Shown here: piece by piece, positions 11,016-22,650 of the stretch
Position numbering within the stretch: position 1 is the first letter of the stretch
Layout: each line of letters begins with the position of its first letter
Source: Cylicocyclus nassatus
Lineage: Eukaryota > Nematoda > Chromadorea > Rhabditida > Strongylidae
Direction: 5' to 3'
NCBI GenBank assembly: GCA_958299035.1
Contig: CATQJL010000001.1
Span: forward strand, 6,874,284-6,938,283
DNA length: 64,000 nucleotides
The notes under the pieces: generated by a model
The model's database searches: none
Told to the model about the DNA's origin: nothing
The model's input: only the letters and a program-made list of their open reading frames with translations
Program-made: the position numbers and the translations under genes

Positions 11016-11565
11016 AATTCCGCTTGATGCATGGCGGCGCATACAGAAAAATGATTATCGGAATAATGCAGGACGTAGAGATAAATTTCCAGCTTGCTTA
11101 CGGTGATGTCTGAAAATGAGCGAAATAAGCAAGTACAGGCAGGATGCTTGTGGAAATAGAGAAATAAAAAAACAAAAAGACAAAAGTTATCACCGCGAAT
11201 AAAAACTTTGAGGTAAACGACATTTGCAGTAGATGGCGCACTATCCTATCCAGAGGCACTATTCGAGCTTTTAACAGCATACGATAATAGGACTCTATCA
11301 AGTTAATGCCGAAGTGCGGAGCAAAATGTAAGCAAGAAAGTCGCTCCGGGATAATGAAGAGGCACGAGGACCTCTAGGCGGCACCGCCCCCTCCAGTAAT
11401 GTCCACCCATTCGTGCTTGCCCATTCAATCTTTGTTCGAAGAAACTGCCGCGGATCTTCGGGTTTTTCGTGGACTGTTGACTATGTTTGGAAACAGGGAC
11501 GTGAGAAGGCCCCTATCGGCAACATGGAAGTCAAGGACCTGGGTGGAGTGTTTGCCAGATCTTTG

Positions 11566-12238
11566 AGGGTGCCTTCATAACGCGCCGGCAGTCGCTGCCA
11601 ATAGCCCGTAGCTGCAGCCCGTAGCAGCTGCCAGCAGCCCCTAGCCACCGCTGGCCGCTTTTGTTCATAGGAGCAGAAAATCGTCAAATTTTTACTACTT
11701 TGCATACATTCGCCTAAGCTTCTCATCGCCCCTCGCTTTTTTCTTCTTGTTGCCGCCAGTATGCAGTTCCACCTCATATATCATACTTGAGTCCATTGTT
11801 GTTGTATCTTGTTGACGTAGACTGGTTATCCTTTTGGTGCTCAATTTCCTTTTTGTAGTTGAACCATAGCTCGCCAAAGTTTTTTCGCGGTGTGATTTCT
11901 CTGACTTTGGATGCCTCAAGTTCATATAGGTCGCTATTTATTCATCTTTTAAGTATGGTTCTGCTTCAGTCTTTTCCTTGGCTATCGGTTTACCTTGAAT
12001 ATCTCTATAATGTATAAGAACCGAACTGCACATAAGCAGCAGTAGGGGGAAAAGCGTGGGAGATGAAGCGTAGGCGTGTGCATCAAAGTAGTAAGAATGT
12101 GATGATTTTACGCCTCCATGCGAACAAAAGCGGCTAGCGGCTGCTATGGGCTGCTACGGGCTGCTAGCTGCGGCTACGGGTTGCTGTGGCTGCTACGAGC
12201 TGCTAGCGGTGGCTGTCGGCGCGGTATGAAGGCACCCT
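11566..12238. mobile_element. Terminal-inverted-repeat element with GCTGC/GCTACGG-rich arms
   Basis: Left end AGGGTGCCTTCATAACGCGC, right end GCGCGGTATGAAGGCACCCT, inverted with one mismatch. Each arm (about 110 bases) is filled with short GCTACGGGCTGCTA-type repeats and closes internally with GCCGCTTTTGTTC / GAACAAAAGCGGC. The interior of about 440 bases holds only short frames. Target duplications are not evident. Confidence 0.8.
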
Positions 12239-12879
12239 AATGTGAAATGAGGTCGTCTATGATAGGAAAACCAGAAACCTATGTGAATTCACAAATATAT
12301 GCTCTAGATGACTCAGTCGTCTTGTTGGCGTTAAAGGACGACAAGTCAGCTCGATTGTCGGTTTCACCTTTCAAACTTGAGACCGCCTGCTCTAACTCGG
12401 ACTGCGTGCTACACACGGTAAATCACCGCTTCATAAAATTTGCTTGGATTCCTTTATGGGTTTTAACAATTTGTTGTTGAAACCCGTAGGGAAATGCAAG
12501 ATCTTATGAAGCCTCTTACCTATTTCAATATATAGACTTGAGTCTAACCTTCCAATGCTATTTTGAAGCTTGCGCCAGTTTCACTCTCATGTTAGGAACT
12601 GTTCAACAAAATTTAGCAATTGAAGAGGCGATGCGAACGTCGCAACAAGTTTTTTTGGTTTGGTTTTTGGTAGAAGATTAGCGATTTTGGTACCAGTATG
12701 ATCTTTGAAGCTGGATAGATTATGCTGTTTTTGAGCGGCACCATCGCGGGAAATGGCTCGAAGACATTGCTAGACATTTTGCATTGGGCTTTTTCTTGGA
12801 AAATGAACAGCGTAACCAACATTCACAAGAAAATTTCCATTGCGTTGAGCGTCATAGGCAGTTAGTGCCCGCGTTTTCC
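12239..12879. other. No gene recognised
   Basis: A frame at 12247-12480 (77 codons) has no recognisable family or splice context. Confidence 0.35.
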
Positions 12880-13200
12880 ACTACATCAGTAACTGTCTTC
12901 CTCATCGCCTGTAGGCTGTGTGGGGAGGAATACGTAGGAGAGACAAGAAGGCATGCATCAGGATCGAGAAGCACATGAATGGGTTACGAAATTTACAATT
13001 GTCAGCCCTTTTGGGTCCCACCTTATGCTGCGTCACCGAAACGCAGAGTTTGAGTCTTGATAAGCATCAAAGGAACTGAAATTTCAACTTGAGGCCTGCT
13101 GGATTTCATTCAGAATCAGCATCAAAAAGACTAGTGCATTGCTGTAATGACTGAGTTCGCGCCGTTAGTTGATTTGTGTTCTGGTCTTTCCAACCACAGG
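12880..13200 (+). pseudogene. Penelope-like element fragment: GIY-YIG endonuclease region
   Basis: The frame around 12908 reads CRLCGEEYVGETRR. After a +1 shift it continues CIRIEKHMNG, then with further shifts a LGP.L..RHRNAEFE-like block and a block ending near ISFRISIKKTS. C-x2-C-x3-YVGET, followed by R.EKH, is the GIY-YIG-type endonuclease signature at the C-terminus of Penelope-like retroelement proteins. At least two frameshifts make it dead. It is unlinked to the PLE reverse transcriptase at 30400-34860. Confidence 0.7.
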
Positions 13201-13201
13201 G

Positions 13202-13452
13202 ACCCTAGTAATCTCCATGGACGGACGTACGTGGTTGCAACCTAAATTCGTTCAGCTTCATTCCTCAAGTCATGAATCTATTTGCTGGCTATTCTTATAT
13301 CAAGAGTAAATCGCGAGCTGATGCGTCACATTTAACACCATGATATTCTCGTGACAGAAAGTTAGCCGGCAAGTAGATTTCCTTGCGAACTGAAACTGAG
13401 CTTGAGTTTACTGCTACCTTGTACGTCACGTCCGTGGAGATTACTACGACGA
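13202..13452. repeat. Inverted repeat next to the PLE fragment
   Basis: CCTAGTAATCTCCATGGACG at about 13203 recurs inverted near 13430-13450 (CCGTGGAGATTACTACG). It may belong to the PLE 3' region. Confidence 0.6.
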
Positions 13453-13630
13453 CCTTAGGAGACCGACTACCTTATCGCAGCGCATACCAGCCAGCGGTAG
13501 TCCCTAACAACCTTTGACGGCTAAGGTCAGTGTTCCAGACTTAAACAAAAGTGTAATAGACTTCTCAGTTCTTTTCTTGCAGTTGAGGACATGTTTGGTA
13601 GGGTAATTCTGAAGGTATCTCAAAGACTTT

Positions 13631-13692
13631 ATTGACTCTGATGAAGGCAATCAGGCCGATATTGACTCTTATGAAGGCAGTCAGGCCGACAC
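13631..13692 (+). repeat. Two-copy tandem repeat, about 30-bp unit
   Basis: ATTGACTCTGATGAAGGCAA...CAGGCCGA occurs twice in a row with few differences. Confidence 0.8.
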
Positions 13693-15150
13693 ATCAGCGG
13701 AATGAACTCTCTAACAATTTGGTGCCAGCTACTACAGTTACGCGAATATCTAGAACCTCATGCCAAGATTTATCGACAGTCGAACATGGAACATTATCTT
13801 ATAATCTTCTGAATCGTTGATGTGACGAAACAAATGTTAAGAAACTTCTTCAGGAGTGCTGGGAAGTATTGGAGCCAATACTAAATCATGCAGTCGATCT
13901 GTTATGTGACCAAGATGATGGCTCAGTACATAAAGCCATGGCTAATGAAGATGTGTCAGGGAAGTAACCGAGATGAACTATGCGAGCTGCCCACCTTGTT
14001 TGAATTTCTTACATGTTGACACATTTAATGTTCTTTTTACACTTCTTACAAGGTTTTTGTTCATAAATGTTGTAGATCTGGATTTGGCTAACATGAAACA
14101 AAACAGACTTGGTAAAACTAATGTTCAATGCACAAGTACCATGTAAATTATGCACCAAAAAGATGATTTTCAGCAGCTGCAAAGTCTCACACGGAATCCA
14201 TGTTTTGACATTCTTTTATGATAGGACCGACTCCCCCCCCCCCTTCCTGCTTTTTTCAAAGAAATTTCCGAGAAAGACTATGTATGCTGAGGTAGACTAG
14301 TCATCTATGACGTTATAAGGACATCATAATATCAGTTTTCCATGAATCTTGGCATTTTCATAATACTCCCTTTGACTGCTTAAGCCAACTACTGTTGTGA
14401 TATTTTATTCTGCTTCTGCTTTGCCTTTGTCGGAGTCAGTATATGAGGTTTTGCCTTTCCAAACGCTTTATCACAGCATGTCGAACATCAATAAATTGTA
14501 CAAATTGTACCACGTGCCATAAAGAAACTGTTATAAGGATAGAAATCGAGTATGGATGGTTTGACATTTTTACAGCTAAACTACATTTTAAAACTAGATT
14601 GTAATAGTCCATTTACAAATTGCTGCTATTGAATCTCGATTGACGAATTAATTACACTAATCGCTATATAATACGCTCATGGATGAGCGGTTTAGGCCCC
14701 ATACCATTAATTATATCGGAATAAATCTAAAAACGGCAGCTCTCTCAATGCATGAAGCGTACCTAAAGCTTGTCATGCCGAAGGTGCTGGAAATCGTGTA
14801 CGCAAGCTGACTTAATTGAAAGAAAATGGGATTTGGCGAAGTAGCATTTTATGTAATCTTTTGGTAACTTGCGAACTGTAAACAAATGGAGATGTATAAA
14901 AAGCGCGAATCGTAGACATCGGCAATAGATTGCACTTTTGAAAGCTTTGCGATTACATACGAAACATCAAATATGTAAAAGCATAGACGACGAGGCGTAG
15001 CTTGTAAGGTTTTTAACATTCATAGGAGGTAAATGATTTCGAAGGAAAGAAGGCCACATTCTGGAGATTACTGATCTTACGTAGGAGTGGAATTTCGGCC
15101 TACATGATAACACCTTGTTCAGTTTGTTCATGATAGATAGCGAAATAATT
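13693..15150. other. No gene recognised
   Basis: AT-rich DNA without convincing exons; short frames only. A C10 run is near 14233. Confidence 0.4.
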
Positions 15151-16070
15151 TATAGGGTGCGTCAAAAGTCTGGGAGCTTAGTGCTTTTTCAGATAAGTTT
15201 TCAGATAAGAAGGAAAGTACCTAGAAACATAAAGTTTGGTGCACTTATAATTCGAACCTTTACAAAACAGTGCAGCTTTCAGATTTCAAGGTTGCCTCTT
15301 TTGGCTTCAGAGCAGCCGTAAAAAATCGTAGCGACTCCTGTCGTGCATGCAGGTAGTCCTAATAAGATTCCAACGCCTTCATGACAACTGCTTTCATTAA
15401 GCAAATGTGCAGCAGGATAGAGCAAGCTTTTGCCTACAACATACTTCCAAGAAAATTCTTCGCAACATTTAAAAATAAAAATTTTAGAATTCTAAGAGAA
15501 GGCAAGTGTACTCGCACACTGGAAATTTGGATGCTATTGCGCGAAGGGAAGCGGAAATCATAACGCAAGAAGTATTTGAATTTGCTCCATTGACGAAATT
15601 CAACTGGATGCTTATATATAAGACTTATAGAGAACATTTAGCCTAGGACTCAATGCCTGCGCGTATTTATAGCTTTTAAATTTCTTTTGAAGACAGATGA
15701 TTAATGGCATGCAGATAACATTCGCAAACTTTTTTTTGAAACAACAACTTCTGGGGAACGCAAATACGATGTGGTAGCGCAAAGCCTCCTCTACAATGTG
15801 TGCATCAAAGGATTACAGAATTTTCAAAGTATGTCTAGCTACAAGATAATATGTTAATACTTGAAATAATGATTTTCTCGCTCCGTATGAGCACGTATGT
15901 ATAATAATTTCAACTTTTGCAAGAGCGTATAGCAAACATTTTCAGCTAGGTATATTGTGATTTGAAGAAGATAATCGCAGCATTACCACAAAACTGACCA
16001 AAATCATGAGTATTTCTGTAATTTACAGCATGGTCAGGTTGGTTCCCAGACTTTTGACGCACCCTGTATA
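15151..16070. mobile_element. Mariner-type non-autonomous element, GGGTGCGTCAAAAGTC family (copy 1)
   Basis: Left end TATAGGGTGCGTCAAAAGTC, right end GACTTTTGACGCACCCTGTA, inverted and flanked by TA. About 910 bases, with no transposase frame. The inside matches the element at 54183-55163 in inverted orientation: for example TAGCGCAAAGCCTCCTC and CATTCGCAAACTTTT here correspond to GAGGCTTTGCGCTA and AAAGTTTGCGAATG there. Confidence 0.85.
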
Positions 16071-16369
16071 GACTTATAGGCGGCTGGAATCAAGTTTAGC
16101 ACAGTATAGCATTTCTCGCGCCCTCTTAACCCTAAATGTTAGTAGGGTCTCGTGGGTGATCTGCCAAAAACGAAGTTCCAGTTCGACGGCCTTTGTCCCA
16201 TTCAAAAATAAAGCCGGACAAATTTATATCGTCAAACTACATTCAACCAAGCACGCATTATCATCGCATCAAACTAATATGCACTACCGCTTATTGAAAA
16301 ATCTCATGCGATCACTCCTCTTCCGAATAAATCGCACTATTTAAGGTTGATCTTATATATAAAGCTGAA

Positions 16370-16430
16370 TGTCTGTTTGTATGTCTGTCTGTATGTCTGT
16401 CTGTCTGTCTGTCTGCCTGCGTGTGTGTAC
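16370..16430 (+). repeat. (TCTG)n microsatellite
   Basis: TGTCTG repeats with TATG interruptions; part of the Helitron-like element. Confidence 0.9.
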
Positions 16431-17169
16431 GTATGTTCCGAATAAAAAATTCCATTTCTGAACCGATCCGAACCAAACCTGGCACACATACACTTCGGGC
16501 CCCGGCGGGTGTCATAGGCTACTTTTAGTTATCGATCGATATTGATTTTATTGATTTTTATCGATTTTTTCCAGAGTTCAGCTACGGGGCTGGGAGTTCG
16601 TACAGGGGGGTAATCGAGCATGGGGGTTCCGAATACAATATTAGTTTTCAGGATTATCGAGTACTTTCATCGATTTTATCGATTTTTCGCAAAGTTTGAG
16701 CTACGGGGATGGGAGTTTGCACAGGAGGGTAATCGAGCATGGGGATTCCGAATACAATATTAGTTTTTAAGATCGTCTACTTTTATCAGTTTTATCGATT
16801 TTCTGCAAAGTTTGAGCAACGGGGCTGGGAGTTGGCACAGGGGGGTAATCGAGCATGCTGTTTACTAAAACAGCGGGAATAGTGATTTGGCATGTAGGCG
16901 TGGGCACTATACTTGGGACCGAATCGAATGATTATTCGATTATTCGAATAAATCATTCGAATGCGAATCATTCGAAAAGTCGAATATTCGAAAATCTGAG
17001 ATTTCGAATAAAATTCGAAAGTCGAATATTCGAAATTTTCAATTTTCGAATATTATTCGAAAGTCGAATATTCGATGGTCATCAATTCGATCATTCGATG
17101 GTCATCGAATATTCGAATCATTCGATGAACATCGAATATTCGAATATTCGATAATTTGAATGATGATAC

Positions 17170-17371
17170 CAGAGCCCGGCGCAGATTGTATGGAAGCAAG
17201 CTGGGTTTGGTTTTTGGGGCGGAAAAGCAAAAGGATATCAAGTTTGTGGCCAAAAATTGCGACGTTTTTCAGTCGGCGTTTCGTCTTTTGAGAGTTTTTT
17301 ACGTTTACGGCTGACAGTCAAAGATGACTTCGTTTTTAAGAAGCCTAGGAACGATTTCATGCTGGGCCCTG
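17170..17371 (+). mobile_element. hAT-like MITE of the CAGGGCCC family
   Basis: Ends CAGAGCCCGGCGCAG and ATGCTGGGCCCTG. The flanks gatgatac / gatggtaa match at 6 of 8 positions, consistent with an aged target duplication. Internal family block: GCAAGCTGGGTTTGGTTTTT. Confidence 0.65.
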
Positions 17372-18409
17372 GATGGTAAGTCTAGCACGTCACTGTAGGA
17401 GACTTTTTACCAAGCTGCAACTCTCAATAGGGAGTGTATAGGCGCCGTAAAACCTAACTGCCCGCGTCGTGCCTTGAACACCAGCGTAAGCGAGCGGTCG
17501 TCACGAACGAATGTCGGCGTTCACTTTATTCCAAGAAATCTTTCTTTAACTTTCATGTTGTTCTCGTCAATGCAGGGTATATTGACGAAAGCTCTTTTCA
17601 AAAGTTTAAAAAAGTATGTGCGGAAAGGGTGCGCGCTCACTGTTGCTTGCGAAAGGCCTGTAGCGCTTCGGGACCAAACGTTCTCAGCCGCGTCGCACGT
17701 TGGTGTTCAAAGCGACGCGTGGGCGATTGGAGATTACGGGGGCCTGTATATTCTTTGTGGTCCTGGCGCAGTAGTCTGTACAGTAATCTTGATGCGCCAT
17801 TTCTGTTGCAGATGTAGCTGCTATCATTTTTCGCTATCCAGGGACGCCAGATTTTGATGTTCTACACAGCGTCTATCACTTCTTCATGAGCGTCATTGAG
17901 TAAACTCTGAAATTTAAACTTAGAGTTTGAACGTTTAGATCCACCGTAACACAGCTTTATGACAGCAACAGGGAAAAGTGAAAAATGAGTAAAGGGTATT
18001 CGAAAAATCGTGACGATGGCGCGACCGCGCGCGATCACGCGCGACACGCACGCACCTCTCGACAACCGCATTTTCTAGGTTTTCTTCTCTCCTTGAATGG
18101 TTTTTCTGCTTACGTATGACAGTATTTAGACATTGGAAGAGACTGAGCTGAGAGTTGAGGTGATGCCGTTTCGTATGAGTGTTTTCTGCACCTGTGGGCT
18201 CAAAGACCAGTCAAATCCGTCGTCACGATTTTACAAACGGCCTATACCATATTTTTGATCTGCGCACCGACCAACCTCCTAGACCAAGGTTTAACAACGT
18301 TTCAAAATTTTGTAGATACCGGGCATTACGATACCCCCCCCCCCCCCCACAAGCCTGCTGAAAGTATGAGCAAAATATACTCCGGAGGACTTTTTAGCTG
18401 CATCTCTTC

Positions 18410-18735
18410 TTTTGTACACTATTTCTCTTTCTCTGACCAAACTCAGATTTATCTCTGAGTTCAAAGCAGATAACTGTAACGCCCACCAAACTCAGAGTTA
18501 TCGCAAAGCACAGCTGCGCGTTTGGTGGCACTATTTCTTGTGCAGAACGATTTCGACAATGTTTTCCTACTAGGGATGAATTACCGGTTACGGAGTCTGC
18601 CATATATCGCTTTCTAGATTTGGACCAATCAACTGTTGAAGGGGTAAGAAAGGAGCGAGTCAGCTCAGATATAACTCAGAGTCAAGTCAGAGTAACTTTG
18701 AATTCCGACCAGATTACTACCGACCCTGACGTCTA
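18410..18735. repeat. Degenerate GAGTT/AACTC repeat (CAGGGTCGGTAGTAATCTG family)
   Basis: Several AAACTCAGAGTTA-type words, ending at the CCAGATTACTACCGACCCTG block near 18710. Related copies are at 40597-40720 and 42727-42850. Confidence 0.6.
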
Positions 18736-19667
18736 GTGCCTTTTCTTCATTCGCATTCGGAAAAGGTGATAGATGTTAAAGTAAACGTGAAGATATTACT
18801 GATATCGTCGCAGCGTTACTTCCACTCGACATCGTAAATTGAGGGTGTATTCAAGATAATGCATTAGTGACCGGAAGGATAGTGTTGTGTCAAGAAATTT
18901 GTCGTTTGTTGTAGTGCGAGAAAGGGATATGGTAGAACCAGTCACTGTATAGTAAATATTTCCAGCAACGGTCTAGCTTATCGCATTGCCAACGAGAGGA
19001 AGGTTGCTTATTGCCACGAGTGTCGAGTTGAAAGTTGTTGGTAAAGCACTTATACAGTTCAACAATGTGTATACTATATGTGTATCGTGGAGTTGTCGAT
19101 GGAGGGCTAGATGTAGAGAATCCGCGCGACGCGCTGAGATATATGTCATGTACTGCAGAGTAGTAGTCGCATAAAAGGGCACTACAAAGACCTACAGTAC
19201 TTGTAAACTATGCGCTTGGTCATGTTATCATATCACATAGACATTAATTTTTCGAATGAATTTCGAAAATCGAATGATATTCGATATTCGAATGATATTC
19301 GATAGTCGAATATTCGAAATTTCCGATTTTCGAATATCATTCGATAGTCGAATATTCGAAATTTTCCATTTTCGAATTTTATTCGATAGTCGAATATTCG
19401 AAATTTTTGATTTTCGAATATAATCGATAGTCGAATATTCGAAATTTTCGGTTTTCGAATATTATTCGATAGTCGAATATTCGAAATTTTCAATTTTCGA
19501 ATATATTCGATATTCGAATATTCGAAAAAAATTTCGAATTTCCCCAAGTATAGTGGGCACAGGGAAAGGTACGTACAGGAATAGGGATAGTGTTCTTTGA
19601 CATAGTGTTTTTACAGGGTTGGGCGGAGCCGGGTAAGCAAGCTAGTTCGAAATAATAAAGCCCGTAG

Positions 19668-20542
19668 ATATCATTATCTCTGTGGATAATCCGATAAAAA
19701 AGAGGAATGAAGCGGATGCACAGAAAGAGAAAAAAGAACCCCTCTGTTCGATAAAAAAATCATCTGTTCGCCAATTTACCTATGAATCGCAAATGGTCAA
19801 AAATGGATACGTTAATCCTGCTCCGGTACGGTCTGAAAAGAGTGACCTACCTATCGCACGTAAGATCGTTTTAGACTTATTCCTTCTTTCTTTAACCACT
19901 ATTTAATCGAACAACAATGGTTGAACCAGTAACCTTAAGCCTTTCCTTTTCCAGCACAACGTTTTCGAAGCGACTTTTCCATCATCATTACTGAATGTTC
20001 GTCTTTTGACGCTTTCTTGTGCTTTATAACTTGAACTAAATTCATAACTTTTACTCGTTTAATTCCATCGTTGAATAGATGAAGCAGTTACCTACTATAT
20101 TACTGAAAGTAGCGAGCGAATGGTGGGGCTCTGGGCTCTGCATCTCTATAGCGAGCGTGCTTTTTAATTATTCAGGCTTGGTTAGCGATTGAAGCTCCGC
20201 TTTCTCCCGCCACTCTCAGTGAAACAGAGGGTAGAGCAATTAATTCGATCATTCCTCTGAGACTATTTTCAGCAGCTTCAGGCAACTTTTCCACTTCCAT
20301 GTTCCTTGTGCAGCGCACTTCCATCTCACCAAGGTATGTATGGTATGTATGGTTATATGCGCAAAATTCTTTGCATCAAAATATTCATAGTGCATCACAA
20401 AACAATTCAGAAAATTGATCAATTCATGTCACGCGTGCCATGTGCACACTCTTTAAGAGACTTCGAGGTGACAAAACAGTCTTCATCCAGAGAAGTAAAA
20501 ATTGCTGGAAACAATCTTTGTAAAAGAAAAAATCCATGCTGA
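19668..20542 (+). CDS. Candidate small gene, three exons, unknown function
   Basis: Exon at about 19668-19859 (Lys/Glu-rich; contains VDNPIKKRNEADAQKEKKEP and RQFTYESQMVKNGYVNPAPV) ends before gtaaga in phase 1. A 20-base micro-exon, 20314-20333 (after ccttgtgcag, before gtatgt), adds PHFHLTK. Exon 20411-20542 (after caattcag) reads KIDQFMSRVPCAHSLRDFE and on to a TGA. The phases 1, 0 agree across both introns, which argues against chance. The upstream start is uncertain: the first exon follows the Helitron-like element closely and may continue from exons further left. No family is recognised and no clear poly(A) signal is seen. Confidence 0.45.
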
Positions 20543-20559
20543 CTTATACGATTGAATAG

Positions 20560-21387
20560 TCAAATTTCCGTTATGATCTGTCCCAAATATATAAAAACTA
20601 AAAGCCCTTTAAGTCAAGGGTTAGTTCTATTTTACTGCAAAACGTTACCTGAGAGAAGCGGTAATTGGAAAGATACATGGGGCAAATTTGTAAGCCCCTT
20701 TCCGCATGCAGCTTCTCGACAAACTCGAAGAAGATAAATTTTTGATGAAAAGGAAAACAAGCGAATTACTCTTCTAACGGTTAGAATGATATAAAACTAG
20801 GAAAACAATGTCAAGCTTGATCCCTTGCTGAGCCGATCTTACGTACGGTCATTTAGAGATGCACGCGATTAATTTTGGTGTACCCTGTATGGCAGCTCTA
20901 AAAATCTCGCTCATTTGCTGGAAGATTTGCGAATCCAAAACAAGACTAAAAATTTAATGCAACTGCGAACATGACTTCCATGAATAGGCAGATCTATCTG
21001 ATTGTAAAAAGATTTTTATCTTCAAAATCCTCTAAGACTTTCTTTATATCTAATACACATCTATCTCTCTTAATCCCCTATATTGCCAACAGTGACTGAA
21101 ACTTTGTTGGGGCGCCTTTTATTTTGATCGTATCCTCTTTACAGGCAAATTTTGTTTGGCAATGCCATCTAATCTATGTGTTAATAGGAAGAGCATTCCT
21201 AATCATAGAAACTTCTCGAACGATTTAGCATATTTTGGAATGAATTACAAATTCTCAAGAGACACCACGATGTACTTCCTACATACCAATAATGCTTTTC
21301 AAAGTTTTTCAGAGAGGTTTTGAGACCTGCAATACATGTAATGAATCTGAATCTCCAACATCCTGAATTTAGTGAGAAGCAGTGGCC
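20560..21387. other. No gene recognised
   Basis: AT-rich, short frames only. A TACCCTGTAT near 20880 resembles an isolated mariner-type end. Confidence 0.4.
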
Positions 21388-21607
21388 GTATTCATCAACG
21401 TCTAGCTTGAAATCTACCTTAAGGCAGGGTTATCATTGCATACGCGCATTCATAACATTTCTCAAAGGTTAAACCCACCTTGAAGTAAAATTACACTTTG
21501 AAATGCTTTTAACCCATATTTACGAAGCTGCCAGGTTGAAACCTACTTGAGGTAGCCTCGCAAGGTAGAATTCTACCTTAAGTTTTATTGATGAAGACGG
21601 CCACAGA
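21388..21607. mobile_element. Small MITE with GTGGCCGT(A/C)TTCATCAA ends
   Basis: Left CAGTGGCCGTATTCATCAA, right TTGATGAAGACGGCCACAG; inverted with one mismatch. Inner words ctaccttaaggc / ctaccttaag are also shared. About 220 bases, non-coding. Confidence 0.75.
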
Positions 21608-21852
21608 TCGCACACTGATAATCACATTGATAAACAGTATCAACCTTTGCTAACCATCAAAAATCCAACTCCTTTAGTGCTCAAGCTTAGTCATCGTGTA
21701 AAATAATTTCAGATTGTTCCGTATGCGAACGAAAGGGCGCGTCATTGTTATTTGCTGTGCTATTTCGATATTATCACTTACAGTGCATTATGGCGCTCGG
21801 ACATTCAGTATAATGCAGATGGACGCGCATAATGGTACAGGTGTTTTAAATA

Positions 21853-22567
21853 CAGGGTGTCCCAAAAAAAATGTTCAGAACGTTTGATCGTTAATATTTC
21901 TCTTCCCAAGAAGTCTTTTGCCTTGCTTCAGGTACCGTTTTGTAGAGCTGGCTTCAACTTAGATTTCCATTATAGAACGAATCACCCATCTCTCTTCATT
22001 ACTGTAGGGTTACGGTAGAAACTTCAAAGAGGGTTTTGAACCATGAAAGGCCATATTTTGCCTCAGAAAGGAAACAAAACAGCCTGAAAACTTTTACACC
22101 AGGCTAATTAGAATTGCTGATTATGACTGTAAAGTTCCCAACTTATTATGATGCTTCATTGAAGAGTTATGCCAGGTGAGAGGTAGCGGCCTTTTTTTCA
22201 TTATGCCAGGTGAGAGGTAGCGGCCTTTTTTTCAATGTTCCTAAAAAGTGCGATTACACCGTTTAGAAAGCTTCGTAATCTTGTGAATAGTTGAGTATTG
22301 AACTCAGCATCTATAAAAACCCTATTACACAAGTTTTCACAATTTTTTGAAAAATTTTGAAACGGCAGCTTTTCCCGCATTGACACCATATGTTTCAAGT
22401 TTCTACCGTAATCCTTCAGTAATGAAGAGAGATGGGTGATTCGTTCTATAATGCAAATCTAAGTTGAAGCCAGCTCTACAAAACGGTACTTGAAGCAAGG
22501 CAAAAGACTTCTTGGGAATAGAGATATTAACGATCAAACGTTCTAAACATTTTTTTGGGACACCCTG
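21853..22567. mobile_element. Mariner-type fold-back element, CAGGGTGTCCCAAAA family (copy 1)
   Basis: CAGGGTGTCCCAAAA at the left and TTTTGGGACACCCTG at the right, with TA on both sides. The arms are about 180 bases (shared words: AACGTTTGATCGTTAATAT, GAGCTGGCTTCAACTTAGAT). There is no transposase. Other copies are at 51287-51960 and, degenerate, 37486-38020. Confidence 0.9.
22167..22234 (+). repeat. Exact 34-base tandem duplication
   Basis: TTATGCCAGGTGAGAGGTAG...TTTTTTTCA occurs twice back to back inside the fold-back element. Confidence 0.85.
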
Positions 22568-22650
22568 TATTAGAATTTCTTGATTTTTGCTGTTCTAGTG
22601 AACTAACCAATAATTTTAGACACATCTGAGTAACTGATCTCCTTGCTTGG

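Larger units (their letters stand above)
16908..19552. mobile_element. hAT-like element with TTCGAATATTCGAA-rich arms
   Basis: The ends TATACTTGGGACC and (inverted) TATACTTGGGGAA are flanked by an exact 8-bp duplication, GTGGGCAC, at 16900-16907 and 19553-19560. This fits the hAT target preference nTnnnnAn. Both arms (about 250 and 300 bases) are made of TTCGAATATTCGAA-type short palindromes, which are probable transposase-binding arrays. The 2.1-kb interior contains a nested MITE (17170-17371) and GAGTT-rich repeats, but no transposase. Confidence 0.75.
16351..19645 (+). mobile_element. Helitron-like element with TCTG microsatellite, interrupted by a hAT-like element
   Basis: The 5' end TCTTATATATAAAGCTG is preceded by A, and the 3' end GGGTAAGCAAGCTAG is followed by T, with no target duplication: the Helitron rule. 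Next to the 5' end is a (TCTG)n/(TATG) microsatellite at 16370-16430. Then come TCCATTTCTGAACCGATCC, CTTCGGGCCCCGGCGGG and two or three degenerate copies of a unit of roughly 110 bases (GGGGCTGGGAGTT ... TAATCGAGCATG). Without the insertion at 16908-19552 the element is about 640 bases. Other copies: 25094-25763 and 27577-27910. Confidence 0.7.

Noticed and set aside
13631..13692. Possible hammerhead ribozyme (CTGATGA words near a PLE fragment)
   Set aside because: PLEs can carry hammerheads, but the required GAAA-type second core segment and flanking stems are not present (GATA instead).
17474..17857. 127-codon + strand frame
   Set aside because: It lies inside a hAT-like element, overlaps another open frame, and has no recognisable family.
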